Shown one piece after another: positions 14,539-21,033 of a stretch of DNA of 23,080 nt (position 1 is the first letter of the stretch; the number at the start of each line of letters is the position of its first letter). The notes beneath the pieces were generated by a model. It made no database searches. It had not been told where the DNA came from and worked only from the letters and a program-made list of their open reading frames with translations. The DNA lies in the NCBI GenBank assembly GCA_902475375.1, contig CABRZC010000024.1, positions 1-23,080 of the forward strand, in the 5' to 3' direction. This DNA is from an uncultured Collinsella sp. GTDB lineage: Bacteria; Actinomycetota; Coriobacteriia; Coriobacteriales; Coriobacteriaceae. A program made the translations under genes and the position numbers.

Positions 14539-15813
14539 ATGTCCAACCTCACCATCCGCCAGGCCGTTCAGGGCATGCTCAAGCTGCAGGATAGCGGCGA
14601 TCACGCAACCATGGTCGGCATTGGCCCCATGAGCCCCAACCTGATTCAGGCCGTGTTCGAGCTTGCCAAGGACGAGGATTTCCCGCCCATGTTTATCGCT
14701 AGCCGCAACCAGGTCGATATGGACGAGATGGGCGCCGGCTACGTCAACGGTTGGGACCAGACGCGCTTTGCCGCCGACATCAAGAAGGTTGCCGACGAGG
14801 TGGGTTACACCGGTCCGTACTACCTGTGCCGCGATCACGGCGGTCCGTGGCAGCGCGACGAGGAGCGTAACGCCCACCTGCCCGAGGACGAGGCCATGGA
14901 GCTCGCCCGCAAGTCCTTTGTCGCCGACATGGAGGCGGGCTTTGACCTGCTGATGGTCGACCCCACCAAGGACCCCTATCAGATCGGCAAGGTTATTCCG
15001 CTCGACGTGGTGCTTCGCCGTACGATCGATCTTATCGACTACCTTGAGCAGTACCGTCGCGAGCATAACCTTCCCGAGGTCGCCTATGAGGTCGGTACCG
15101 AGGAGACCAATGGCGGCTTGACCTCTACCGATAAGTACGAGGAGTTTATTTCTCAGCTGCAGCCCGAGCTCGAGAAGCGCGGCTGCCCCATGCCCACCTT
15201 TATCGTCGGCCAGACCGGCACCCTTACCCGCTGGACGGAGCAGGTCGGTCACTACAACTTCAAGAACGCTCGCGAGCTTGCCGATATGGCCAAGCGCTAC
15301 GGCGTGGGTCTGAAGGAGCACAACGCCGACTACCTGGATGACGCGACGCTGCTCGAGCATATCCCGGCACACGTGACCGCCTCCAACGTTGCTCCGCAGT
15401 ATGGCACCGAGGAGACCCGCGCTTACCTCAAACTCTGCGCTACCGAGCAGATTCTGGTCGACAACGGCCTGTGCGACGATCCCTCCGACCTGTATCACAC
15501 GCTGCTGGTCAAGGCTATCAAGACCGAGCGTTGGCGCAAGTGGATGACCGGCGACGACGTCAACCTGCAGGTTGACGACATCCTGGCCGACGACGAGCTC
15601 AGCCTGAAGATTCTGGATGTCTCCGGCCACTACGCCTTTAACGATCCCGAGGTCAAGGAGCAGGTCGAGAAACTCTATCGCAACCTCGCTGCCCAGGACA
15701 TCGACGGCAAGCGCTTTGTGATCGAGCACATCAAGCGCCCGATCAAGCAGTACGTCGTCGGCCTTAACCTCAAGGGCGTCACGAGCCGCATCGAGAAGGC
15801 TCTCGAGGACTAA
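14539..15813 (+). CDS. GatZ/KbaZ-family protein (PF08013), possible hexulose-6-phosphate 4-epimerase
   Basis: 424 aa, the usual length for GatZ/KbaZ. Family members are annotated as the non-catalytic subunit of class II tagatose-1,6-bisphosphate aldolase, but stand-alone members include characterised tagatose-6-P/fructose-6-P 4-epimerases. Conserved-looking polar motifs include RDHGGPWQRDE (98-108; compare DHLGP in GatZ), MVDPTKD (139-145), EVGTEETNGG (184-193) and GLKEHNADYL (257-266). No class II aldolase (GatY/KbaY/FbaA) is encoded in the window, which favours an independent enzymatic role. The ATG at 14539 follows GGAGAAGGAG. It is second in the PTS operon, after a structured gap and before a terminator-like hairpin. 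Family assignment is firm; the epimerase reaction is inference. Confidence 0.85.
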   Translation: MSNLTIRQAVQGMLKLQDSGDHATMVGIGPMSPNLIQAVFELAKDEDFPPMFIASRNQVDMDEMGAGYVNGWDQTRFAADIKKVADEVGYTGPYYLCRDHGGPWQRDEERNAHLPEDEAMELARKSFVADMEAGFDLLMVDPTKDPYQIGKVIPLDVVLRRTIDLIDYLEQYRREHNLPEVAYEVGTEETNGGLTSTDKYEEFISQLQPELEKRGCPMPTFIVGQTGTLTRWTEQVGHYNFKNARELADMAKRYGVGLKEHNADYLDDATLLEHIPAHVTASNVAPQYGTEETRAYLKLCATEQILVDNGLCDDPSDLYHTLLVKAIKTERWRKWMTGDDVNLQVDDILADDELSLKILDVSGHYAFNDPEVKEQVEKLYRNLAAQDIDGKRFVIEHIKRPIKQYVVGLNLKGVTSRIEKALED

Positions 15814-15832
15814 GTAGTTTTTCCTACACGAC

Positions 15833-15868
15833 GCCGGGCCTGGGGCATGTCCCAGCTGCAGGCCCGGC
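15833..15868 (+). other. GC-rich intercistronic hairpin
   Basis: GCCGGGCCTG (15833-15842) pairs perfectly with CAGGCCCGGC (15859-15868), with further pairing of TGGG and CCCA inside the loop. It lies 20 bases after the GatZ-like stop and directly precedes a second hairpin, and may protect the 3' end of the upstream message. Confidence 0.6.
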
Positions 15869-15872
15869 ACAT

Positions 15873-15907
15873 AGGACAAAGGGGCATCCCCTTTGTCCTT
15901 TCTTTTG
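15873..15907 (+). terminator. Terminator-like hairpin inside the PTS operon
   Basis: A perfect 12-bp stem (AGGACAAAGGGG at 15873-15884 with its complement at 15888-15899), a CAT loop and a following TTCTTTT tract make this look like an intrinsic terminator. It lies between the GatZ-like gene and the transaldolase. Partial readthrough would lower expression of the distal genes; I did not find a clear promoter between it and the transaldolase start. Confidence 0.7.
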
Positions 15908-15938
15908 AGTTTTGGATTCCTCCGAAGGAGTTTGCACC

Positions 15939-16622
15939 ATGAAGTTCTTTATCGATACCGCCAACCTTGACGAGATCGCCGAGGCCAAGAGCTGGGGCTG
16001 CCTTGCCGGCGTAACCACCAACCCGTCCCTGTACGCCAAGACCGGCGGCAAGCTCGCCGACTTTGAGCCCCATATGCTCAAGATTGCCGAGCTCTGCGAG
16101 GACCTGCCCGTGTCCGCCGAGTCCACTGCGACCACTGCTGAGGGCATGATCGAGGAGGGCAAGCGTCTTGCCGCCCTGGCTCCCAACATCGTGGTTAAGC
16201 TTCCCGTGTGCGAGGCCGGCCTCGCCGCCTGCCGCGCCCTGGCCGATGCAGGCGTGCGCGTCAACATGACGCTTGTTTTCTCGCCGACCCAGGCCTTGAT
16301 GGCCGCCAACGCCGGCGCTCGCTACATCAGCCCGTTTGTGGGACGCTTCGACGATATCGCCGAGGACGGTATTTCGCAGCTCGACAACGTTGTGACCTGC
16401 ATCAAGAACTATGACTGGACTGGCAAGAACGTCGACGACACCGTCGAAATCATCACCGCTTCGGTCCGCACGCCCAACCACGTGACCCAGGCGGCTCTTC
16501 TTGGCGCCGACATCGCGACCGTGCCCATGGCCGCTCTCAAGAAGTGCCTGCATCACCCGCTGACCGACCAGGGCCTTGCCTCGTTCGAGGCCGACTGGAA
16601 AAAGGTCGTCGAGGCACAGTAA
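15939..16622 (+). CDS. Small transaldolase (TalC/FSA-like family)
   Basis: Cytosolic class I aldolase-fold enzyme, 227 aa. The Schiff-base lysine is K87 in NIVVKLPV, and the N-terminus FFIDTANLDEI plus GVTTNPS (24-30) are family hallmarks. Two discriminating positions point to true transaldolase rather than fructose-6-phosphate aldolase. E61 in SAESTATT stands where E. coli FSA has Gln59, and F133 in SPFVGRFDD stands where FSA has Tyr131. The likely reaction is therefore transfer of dihydroxyacetone between F6P and E4P to give S7P and G3P. The ATG at 15939 follows GAAGGAG. It sits directly before the split transketolase, its natural partner. Confidence 0.92.
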   Translation: MKFFIDTANLDEIAEAKSWGCLAGVTTNPSLYAKTGGKLADFEPHMLKIAELCEDLPVSAESTATTAEGMIEEGKRLAALAPNIVVKLPVCEAGLAACRALADAGVRVNMTLVFSPTQALMAANAGARYISPFVGRFDDIAEDGISQLDNVVTCIKNYDWTGKNVDDTVEIITASVRTPNHVTQAALLGADIATVPMAALKKCLHHPLTDQGLASFEADWKKVVEAQ

Positions 16623-16632
16623 CGATGGTTCT

Positions 16633-16663
16633 GCCGGCCCAGCATTTGTTATGCCGGGCCGGC
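16633..16663 (+). other. Intercistronic hairpin between transaldolase and transketolase
   Basis: GCCGGCCC (16633-16640) pairs with GGGCCGGC (16656-16663), with GCAT/ATGC pairing inside. There is no T-run. It lies in the 62-base gap and may affect mRNA processing or stability. Confidence 0.5.
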
Positions 16664-16684
16664 GTGCTCAAGAGAGGAAACTCC

Positions 16685-17515
16685 ATGACCGATCAGGAAC
16701 TGGCCAAGATTGCCAATGAGGTTCGCCGCGGTATTGTCACGGGTGTCCACGCCGCCAAGTCGGGGCATCCGGGCGGATCGCTTGGCGCCGCCGACATTAT
16801 GACCTACCTCTACTTTGAGGAAATGGATGTCGACCCGGCGAATCCGAGCCGCGCCGAGCGCGATCGCTTTGTGCTCTCCAAGGGACATTGCGCTCCGGCA
16901 CTCTATGCCGTGCTCGCCGAGCGCGGGTTCTTTCCCAGGGAGGAGCTCGAGACGCTCCGTCATATCGGCAGCCGCCTGCAGGGCCATCCCAATATGAATG
17001 ACACGCCGGGCGTCGACATGTCTACCGGATCGCTCGGTCAGGGTATCTCCGCCGCGGTTGGAATGGCACTTGCCGCAAAGCACTGGGGTGACAGCTACCG
17101 CGTCTACACACTGTTGGGCGACGGTGAGTGCGAGGAAGGCCAGGTGTGGGAGGCGGCAATGTTCGCCGGCAACCACGACCTGGATAACCTTGTCGCTATC
17201 GTCGATCACAATGGCCTGCAAATTGACGGCAGTATCGATGAAGTCAACTCGGCTATGCCGCTTGCCGACAAGTTCCGCGCCTTTAAGTGGCATGTGATCG
17301 AGCTTGCCGACGGTAACGACATGGCGCAGATTGCAGCCGCCTTTGCCGAGGCCCGCAAAGTGAGCGACTCGCCCGTGGCCATTATCGCCGAGACGGTGAA
17401 GGGCAAGGGCGTCTCCTTTATGGAAAACCAGGTGGGCTGGCACGGCAAGGCGCCCAACGATGAACAGTTTGAGCAGGCCATGGCCGAGCTCGCAGCAGCA
17501 GGGGAGGAGCTCTAA
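16685..17515 (+). CDS. Transketolase, N-terminal (TPP-binding) subunit
   Basis: First half of a heteromeric transketolase, 276 aa. It has the family motifs SGHPGGSLG (26-34), SKGH (65-68), HPNMNDTPGVDMSTGSLGQG (101-120), and the TPP/Mg site LGDGECEEGQ (144-153) to VDHNG (173-177). It ends after the TPP domain, where a full-length enzyme would continue into the pyrimidine-binding domain. The ATG at 16685 follows AGAGGAAA. Its TAA overlaps the next ATG by one base, so the two halves should be made at equal ratio. A specialised two-subunit transketolase (for example one acting on an unusual ketose phosphate) cannot be excluded, since AptAB-type enzymes share this split form. Confidence 0.93.
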   Translation: MTDQELAKIANEVRRGIVTGVHAAKSGHPGGSLGAADIMTYLYFEEMDVDPANPSRAERDRFVLSKGHCAPALYAVLAERGFFPREELETLRHIGSRLQGHPNMNDTPGVDMSTGSLGQGISAAVGMALAAKHWGDSYRVYTLLGDGECEEGQVWEAAMFAGNHDLDNLVAIVDHNGLQIDGSIDEVNSAMPLADKFRAFKWHVIELADGNDMAQIAAAFAEARKVSDSPVAIIAETVKGKGVSFMENQVGWHGKAPNDEQFEQAMAELAAAGEEL

Positions 17516-18453
17516 TGGCAGACGTCAAGAAGGTCGCCACGCGCGTTAGCTACGGCGAGGCACTTGTCGAGCTGGGCAATGAGCGCGATGACTTTGTAGT
17601 GCTCGATGCCGACCTGGCCGCCGCCACACAGACCGGTAAGTTTAAGGCCGCTCATCCTGAGCGCTTCTACGACGCCGGCATTGCCGAGAGCAACTTGATG
17701 GGGCTTGCCGCCGGCATTGCGACCACGGGTCGCGTCGCCTTTGCGAGCACCTTTGCTATGTTCGCTGCCGGTCGTGCGTATGAGCAAGTGCGTAACTCCA
17801 TCGGCTATCCGCACCTCAACGTCAAAATTGGCGCTACGCATGCGGGCATCTCGGTCGGTGAAGACGGCGCTACGCATCAGTGCTGCGAGGATATCGCGCT
17901 CATGCGCACGATTCCGGGCATGACGGTGATCGTCCCCGCCGATGACATCGAGGCTCGCGCTTGCGTGCGCGCCGCCTATGAGTTTGAGGGACCGGTCTAC
18001 ATGCGCTTCGGCCGCCTGGCAACACCGGTTATCAACGACCGCGAGGACTATGAGTTCAAGATTGGTCGCGGCGTGGTCGTGCGCGAGGGGTCCGATGTGA
18101 CCATCGTCGCTTGTGGCCTCATGGTCGCCGAGGCGCTTGAGGCTGCCGAGGCGCTCGCTGCCGATGGTATCGACGCCGAGGTCATCAACATGCATACGAT
18201 CAAGCCGCTTGATGAGCGCCTGGTGGTTGCCAGCGCCAAGAAGACTGGTCGCGTGGTCACCGCCGAGGAGCATTCGATTATCGGCGGTCTTGGCGAGGCC
18301 GTGGCCTCGGTGCTCGCGGAACAGCATCCGGTGCCGATGCGACGCGTCGGCGTGCGCGATGTATATGGCGAGTCCGGCCCTGCGGTCGATTTGCTGCACA
18401 AGTACGGTTTGGACGCCGACGGCATCGAAGCCGCGGTCAGGTCCGTGTTGTAA
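17515..18453 (+). CDS. Transketolase, C-terminal (pyrimidine-binding) subunit
   Basis: Second half of the split transketolase, 312 aa. It has the pyrimidine-binding domain with DAGIAESN (53-60; E58 is the TPP-activating glutamate), GRAYEQVRNSI (86-96), THAGISVGEDGATHQ (108-122) and PGMTVIVPAD, then the C-terminal transketolase domain (HTIKPLD, TAEEHSIIGGLGEA). Its start codon overlaps the stop of the N-terminal subunit, so the two should be translationally coupled and assemble as a complex. All expected motifs are present. Confidence 0.93.
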   Translation: MADVKKVATRVSYGEALVELGNERDDFVVLDADLAAATQTGKFKAAHPERFYDAGIAESNLMGLAAGIATTGRVAFASTFAMFAAGRAYEQVRNSIGYPHLNVKIGATHAGISVGEDGATHQCCEDIALMRTIPGMTVIVPADDIEARACVRAAYEFEGPVYMRFGRLATPVINDREDYEFKIGRGVVVREGSDVTIVACGLMVAEALEAAEALAADGIDAEVINMHTIKPLDERLVVASAKKTGRVVTAEEHSIIGGLGEAVASVLAEQHPVPMRRVGVRDVYGESGPAVDLLHKYGLDADGIEAAVRSVL

Positions 18454-18465
18454 GGAAGGTTTTCC

Positions 18466-18918
18466 ATGGGGTTTGTATCTGCCAACCAAGTGACGATTGG
18501 CTACGCCGCCGCCTCGCGCGAGGACGCGCTGCATTATCTGTCCGAGCAGGCTGTTGAGCTTGGTTTTGCCGATGACGCATCTGCTGTAGAGGCTGCCTTT
18601 ATTGCTCGCGAGAACGAGGCCGAGACCGGCCTTGTCGCCGGTTTTGCCGTTCCGCATGCCAAAAGCGACGCGATTCATACGCCGGGCGTTGCCGTGCTTA
18701 AACTGGCCGAGCCCGTTGAATGGCCGAGTTTCGATGGGGTGCCCGTCGATGTTGCGCTCGCGCTGTACGTGCCCGCCGGCGAGGCTGGAACTACGCACCT
18801 GCGTCTGCTCTCCAAGGCTGCCGTGATGCTGATGGATGCCGACTTCCGCGACAAAGTGCGCACGAGCACCGATCCTGTCGAGATTGCCGAGCTCATCAAC
18901 GCCGGGCTCGAGGGTTAG
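18466..18918 (+). CDS. PTS fructose/nitrogen-type EIIA component
   Basis: Phosphocarrier of the same PTS, 150 aa, one EIIA-2 domain. The phosphorylated histidine is H64 in GFAVPHAKSDAI; the second conserved histidine is H109 in TTHLRLLS. The ATG at 18466 follows AAGGAAGG. It is 12 bases downstream of the transketolase C gene and should pass phosphate from HPr to C9 of the EIIBC encoded at the head of the operon. An EIIA-Ntr regulatory role is a less likely alternative given this context. Confidence 0.92.
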   Translation: MGFVSANQVTIGYAAASREDALHYLSEQAVELGFADDASAVEAAFIARENEAETGLVAGFAVPHAKSDAIHTPGVAVLKLAEPVEWPSFDGVPVDVALALYVPAGEAGTTHLRLLSKAAVMLMDADFRDKVRTSTDPVEIAELINAGLEG

Positions 18919-18960
18919 AACGGGCTCTCCGTTCCATTAATCGATCCTTCTCCAAGGAAA

Positions 18961-18991
18961 AGGGCCGCGACGCTATAGGCGTCGCGGCCCT
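18961..18991 (+). terminator. Terminator of the PTS operon
   Basis: A perfect 13-bp GC-rich stem (AGGGCCGCGACGC at 18961-18973 with its complement at 18979-18991) and loop TATAG, 42 bases after the EIIA stop. The T-tract after it is weak, but the upstream GAAAA and stem strength fit a terminator. Confidence 0.75.
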
Positions 18992-18994
18992 GTC

Positions 18995-19048
18995 TGCGTT
19001 TCCCCAGATAAAACCTGCCAAAATAAACCTGTCCCTTTTTGGCAGGTT
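18995..19048. repeat. 54-bp intergenic repeat, copy 1
   Basis: It is identical to 19858-19911 at 53 of 54 positions. It starts TGCGTTTCCCCAG and contains a 12-bp hairpin (AACCTGCCAAAA with TTTTGGCAGGTT) whose loop carries TAAACCTGTCCC. It lies between the PTS operon terminator and the first HAD gene. Confidence 0.85.
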
Positions 19049-19050
19049 AC

Positions 19051-19109
19051 GTCATAAGGCTTCTGTCTATGTAACGAAAGTACAATATGATATATACGTT
19101 ATATACAAG
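19051..19109 (+). promoter_or_regulatory. Duplicated 59-bp upstream block, copy 1
   Basis: It matches 21029-21087 at 55 of 59 positions. It contains CTATGTAACGAAAGT and an AT-rich segment with the direct repeat TATATAC-GT-TATATAC. It lies 52 bases upstream of the first HAD start. The location and conservation point to a promoter/operator, but I could not fix -35 and -10 boxes. Confidence 0.6.
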
Positions 19110-19160
19110 GTTGTGACGTGCAGTAGATTTGCGGCAACGCAAGCCGATGAAGGGGCCGAT

Positions 19161-19811
19161 ATGATCAAAGCTGTTATTTTTGACATGGACGGAACGCTGA
19201 TCGATACCGAGCGTTTGGACATGAGGGCATGGAGGGTGGGCGCGGCCGAGCTGGGGATTGCGATTGATGATGCGTTAATCCATCAGTTTATCGGCCGTTC
19301 GAATGCCGATGTTAAGGACATCCTTGAGGCACATTACGGCAAGGGCGAAACCGCCGACGCGATTTTTGCCCGCAACATTGAGCTTCACACTGAGATGGCC
19401 AAGACCGACCTGGAGCTTAAGGCCGGCGCCGCCGAGTGCCTCGACGAGCTGCTGGCCGCGGGCTATCACGTGGGCCTTGCGACGTCGTCGCGCCGCGTTG
19501 CGGCCGAGCGCAACCTTAAAACGGTCGGCCTCTTTGACAAGTTTGAAACGGTGACCTTCGGCGAGGATGTCGCATATGGCAAGCCCGACCCCGCGATTTA
19601 CCTGCTCGCCTGCGAGCGCGCGGGCTTTGCTCCTGAGGAGTGCGCCGTGGTCGAGGATTCTCGCAACGGCTGCGTCTCGGGCATCACGGCCGGCTGTCAT
19701 GTCTTTGCCGTCCCCGATATCGTGCCGCTGCCGCAGGACGTGGCGGATGGCTGCGAGGCCGTGCTCGATACGCTGTTCGATCTGACAGCGGCGGTCAAGG
19801 CCGTGCGCTAA
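19161..19811 (+). CDS. HAD-superfamily phosphatase (beta-phosphoglucomutase-like), paralogue 1
   Basis: 216 aa, HAD subfamily I with a helical cap. The catalytic motif is FDMDGTLID (D8 nucleophile, D10 acid/base), motif II is ATSSR, motif III is the lysine of YGKPDP, and motif IV is VVEDSRNG. The cap lies at about residues 15-82. It probably dephosphorylates or isomerises a sugar phosphate; the substrate is unknown. The ATG at 19161 follows GAAGGGG. It is about 85% identical to the protein encoded at 21145-21795, with the differences concentrated in the cap. The preceding terminator separates it from the PTS operon, so a functional link is uncertain. Confidence 0.9.
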   Translation: MIKAVIFDMDGTLIDTERLDMRAWRVGAAELGIAIDDALIHQFIGRSNADVKDILEAHYGKGETADAIFARNIELHTEMAKTDLELKAGAAECLDELLAAGYHVGLATSSRRVAAERNLKTVGLFDKFETVTFGEDVAYGKPDPAIYLLACERAGFAPEECAVVEDSRNGCVSGITAGCHVFAVPDIVPLPQDVADGCEAVLDTLFDLTAAVKAVR

Positions 19812-19857
19812 AGGTATGCGCCGAGGTTGATGACGGTAGCTTCGGCGTGGCCCCGCT

Positions 19858-19911
19858 TGCGTTTCCCCAGATAAAACCTGCCAAAATAAACCTGTCCCTT
19901 CTTGGCAGGTT
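19858..19911. repeat. 54-bp intergenic repeat, copy 2
   Basis: It has one mismatch to copy 1 (T to C in the right arm), which shortens the perfect hairpin to 10 bp (AACCTGCCAA with TTGGCAGGTT). It lies just downstream of the first HAD gene, so the two copies bracket that gene and its promoter block. Confidence 0.85.
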
Positions 19912-19952
19912 GGCGACAATTTATGTAGCCCAGGTTGAGCATAAGCGAGCGA

Positions 19953-20052
19953 GCAGATTCCGGGTGCGGCAAGGTGACGTGAAACAAGCGGGCGCTGACC
20001 TTTTGGTCGCGCCCGTGAAGTTGAACGTCAGTTTGCCGTGCCCGGAACCTGC
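19953..20052. repeat. Long imperfect hairpin (100 bp)
   Basis: 19959-19985 and 20020-20046 pair along 27 positions with a few wobbles and mismatches. The outer GCAG/CTGC (19953-19956 with 20049-20052) extends the stem. The loop has its own hairpin: GGGCGC-T-GACC (19990-20000), TTTT, then GGTCGCGCCC (20005-20014). Several arm differences are G-T pairs, which would be tolerated in RNA. It could be a repeat element or a structured transcript. Confidence 0.6.
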
Positions 20053-20065
20053 GCAGCGCCGAGCA

Positions 20066-20092
20066 GTTACGCCGTTTGTAAAACGGCGTAAC
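20066..20092 (-). terminator. Hairpin directly after larE
   Basis: A perfect 12-bp stem (GTTACGCCGTTT at 20066-20077 with AAACGGCGTAAC at 20081-20092) and loop GTA, starting at the base after the larE stop. There is no clear U-run on the minus strand. Confidence 0.55.
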
Positions 20093-20971
20093 TTAAAGGT
20101 TCATGTTGCCGTGGATGTAGGGGGTGACCTCGGGGGAGATATGGCCGCAGCCTAGGTTGCGCAGGGCAGATTCGATGGCGGCGGGAAGCGGGGCCTTGCC
20201 CTCGTCGTTGACCGCGGTACTGCCGAGGGCGGCGATCTTGGCGACGTCTGCCGGCGCGGCCTCGATATGCATGCAGCCGCCGACGAGGCGTGCGCGGACC
20301 TGGTCCAGGCCAAGGTCGTGCAGGTAGTCCTCGCAGGCGCGGATCAAATCGACCTTCTCGCGCGTGAGCTCCTCGCCCGTGGGGACTCGCGTGGCCAGGC
20401 AGGCTCCTGCCGGCAGGTTCCAGACGGGATAGCCCCAGGCGCGCAGCAGCTCGCGCTCCTCGTCCTTGGTAAAGCCGACCTCCATAAGCGGCGAGCGCAC
20501 GCCGAGCTCCTGGGCGGCGCGCATGCCGGGGCGGTAGTCGCCGCGGTCGCTTGCGTTGCTGCCGTCGATGACGGTGGGAAAGCCCAGCGACTTGGCGTGG
20601 TTGACGATGGCGGTAAAGCCGGCGCGCTTGCAGTAGTAGCAGCGGTCGGCATCGTTGCAAGCTACTTGGGGGAGCCGCAGCTGATCGACCGAAAGATTGA
20701 GCACGGGGAGCTTAAAATGCGGCCCTTCATTGGTCTGCCCGTCAACGGACCGCTCAAACGAAGCCTGCTCGGGCGTGCCGATGAGCGGCGTGGTGAGGTG
20801 AACGAGAAGCGTGCTGGCGGGCATGATGCGGGCGCAGACCGCGGCCAAAAAGCTGCTGTCGACGCCACCGGAAAAGCCAATGGCGACGCGTCCGTATGCC
20901 AAAAGCAGCTGCTCGAGCGCTGTGAGTTTGTCCTGAAGCCCCTCTGCAGGTGCGGTGGTGTCTGAAAGCAT
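20093..20971 (-). CDS. larE: ATP-dependent sacrificial sulfur transferase LarE family
   Basis: PP-loop ATP pyrophosphatase-fold enzyme, 292 aa. LarE supplies sulfur to the pyridinium-dicarboxylate precursor of the nickel-pincer nucleotide cofactor of lactate racemase. The PP-loop is SGGVDSS (34-40). C111 and C114 (DRCYYCK) and C191 (PAGACLATR) give the three-cysteine arrangement known for LarE proteins that bind a [4Fe-4S] cluster and transfer sulfur catalytically, whereas single-Cys LarE sacrifices its own cysteine. Other conserved pieces are DGSNASDRGDYRPG (136-149) and SPLMEVGFTKDEER (160-173). No larA, larB or larC is in the window, so the product may serve another sulfur-transfer or NPN-dependent enzyme. 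The ATG at 20971 follows AAGGATC. The minus-strand promoter candidate is at 21006-21033. Confidence 0.88.
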   Translation of the reverse strand: MLSDTTAPAEGLQDKLTALEQLLLAYGRVAIGFSGGVDSSFLAAVCARIMPASTLLVHLTTPLIGTPEQASFERSVDGQTNEGPHFKLPVLNLSVDQLRLPQVACNDADRCYYCKRAGFTAIVNHAKSLGFPTVIDGSNASDRGDYRPGMRAAQELGVRSPLMEVGFTKDEERELLRAWGYPVWNLPAGACLATRVPTGEELTREKVDLIRACEDYLHDLGLDQVRARLVGGCMHIEAAPADVAKIAALGSTAVNDEGKAPLPAAIESALRNLGCGHISPEVTPYIHGNMNL

Positions 20972-21005
20972 GAATCGATCCTTGCCGTTGAGTACTCGGT
21001 CGAAA

Positions 21006-21033
21006 ACTATAATCCTACCGAGCCGCTTGTCAT
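21006..21033 (-). promoter_or_regulatory. Candidate promoter of larE
   Basis: On the minus strand ATGACA (21033-21028) and TATAGT (21011-21006) are 16 bases apart, 35 bases upstream of the larE ATG. The -35 box overlaps the first bases of the conserved 59-bp block that faces the second HAD gene, so the two divergent units may be co-regulated. Confidence 0.5.

Larger units (their letters stand above)
19812..20092. other. 281-bp non-coding gap between HAD gene 1 and larE
   Basis: It separates convergent genes. It contains the second copy of the 54-bp repeat (19858-19911), a long imperfect hairpin (19953-20052) and the larE 3' hairpin (20066-20092). No ORF with coding character is visible. Confidence 0.6.

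Noticed and set aside
12745..15879. Very long open frame (over 1000 codons) on the minus strand, antisense to the EIIBC and GatZ-like genes
   Set aside because: It is a by-product of G/C-ending codons in the two real genes. The translation is low-complexity (His/Asp/Gly/Leu-rich) with no recognisable domain, and both plus-strand proteins match known families end to end.
18720..19811. Open frame running through the EIIA gene and the PTS terminator into the first HAD gene (apparent fusion)
   Set aside because: The upstream part is out of frame with EIIA and has no domain. HAD similarity to its paralogue begins exactly at the ATG at 19161, which has a ribosome binding site.
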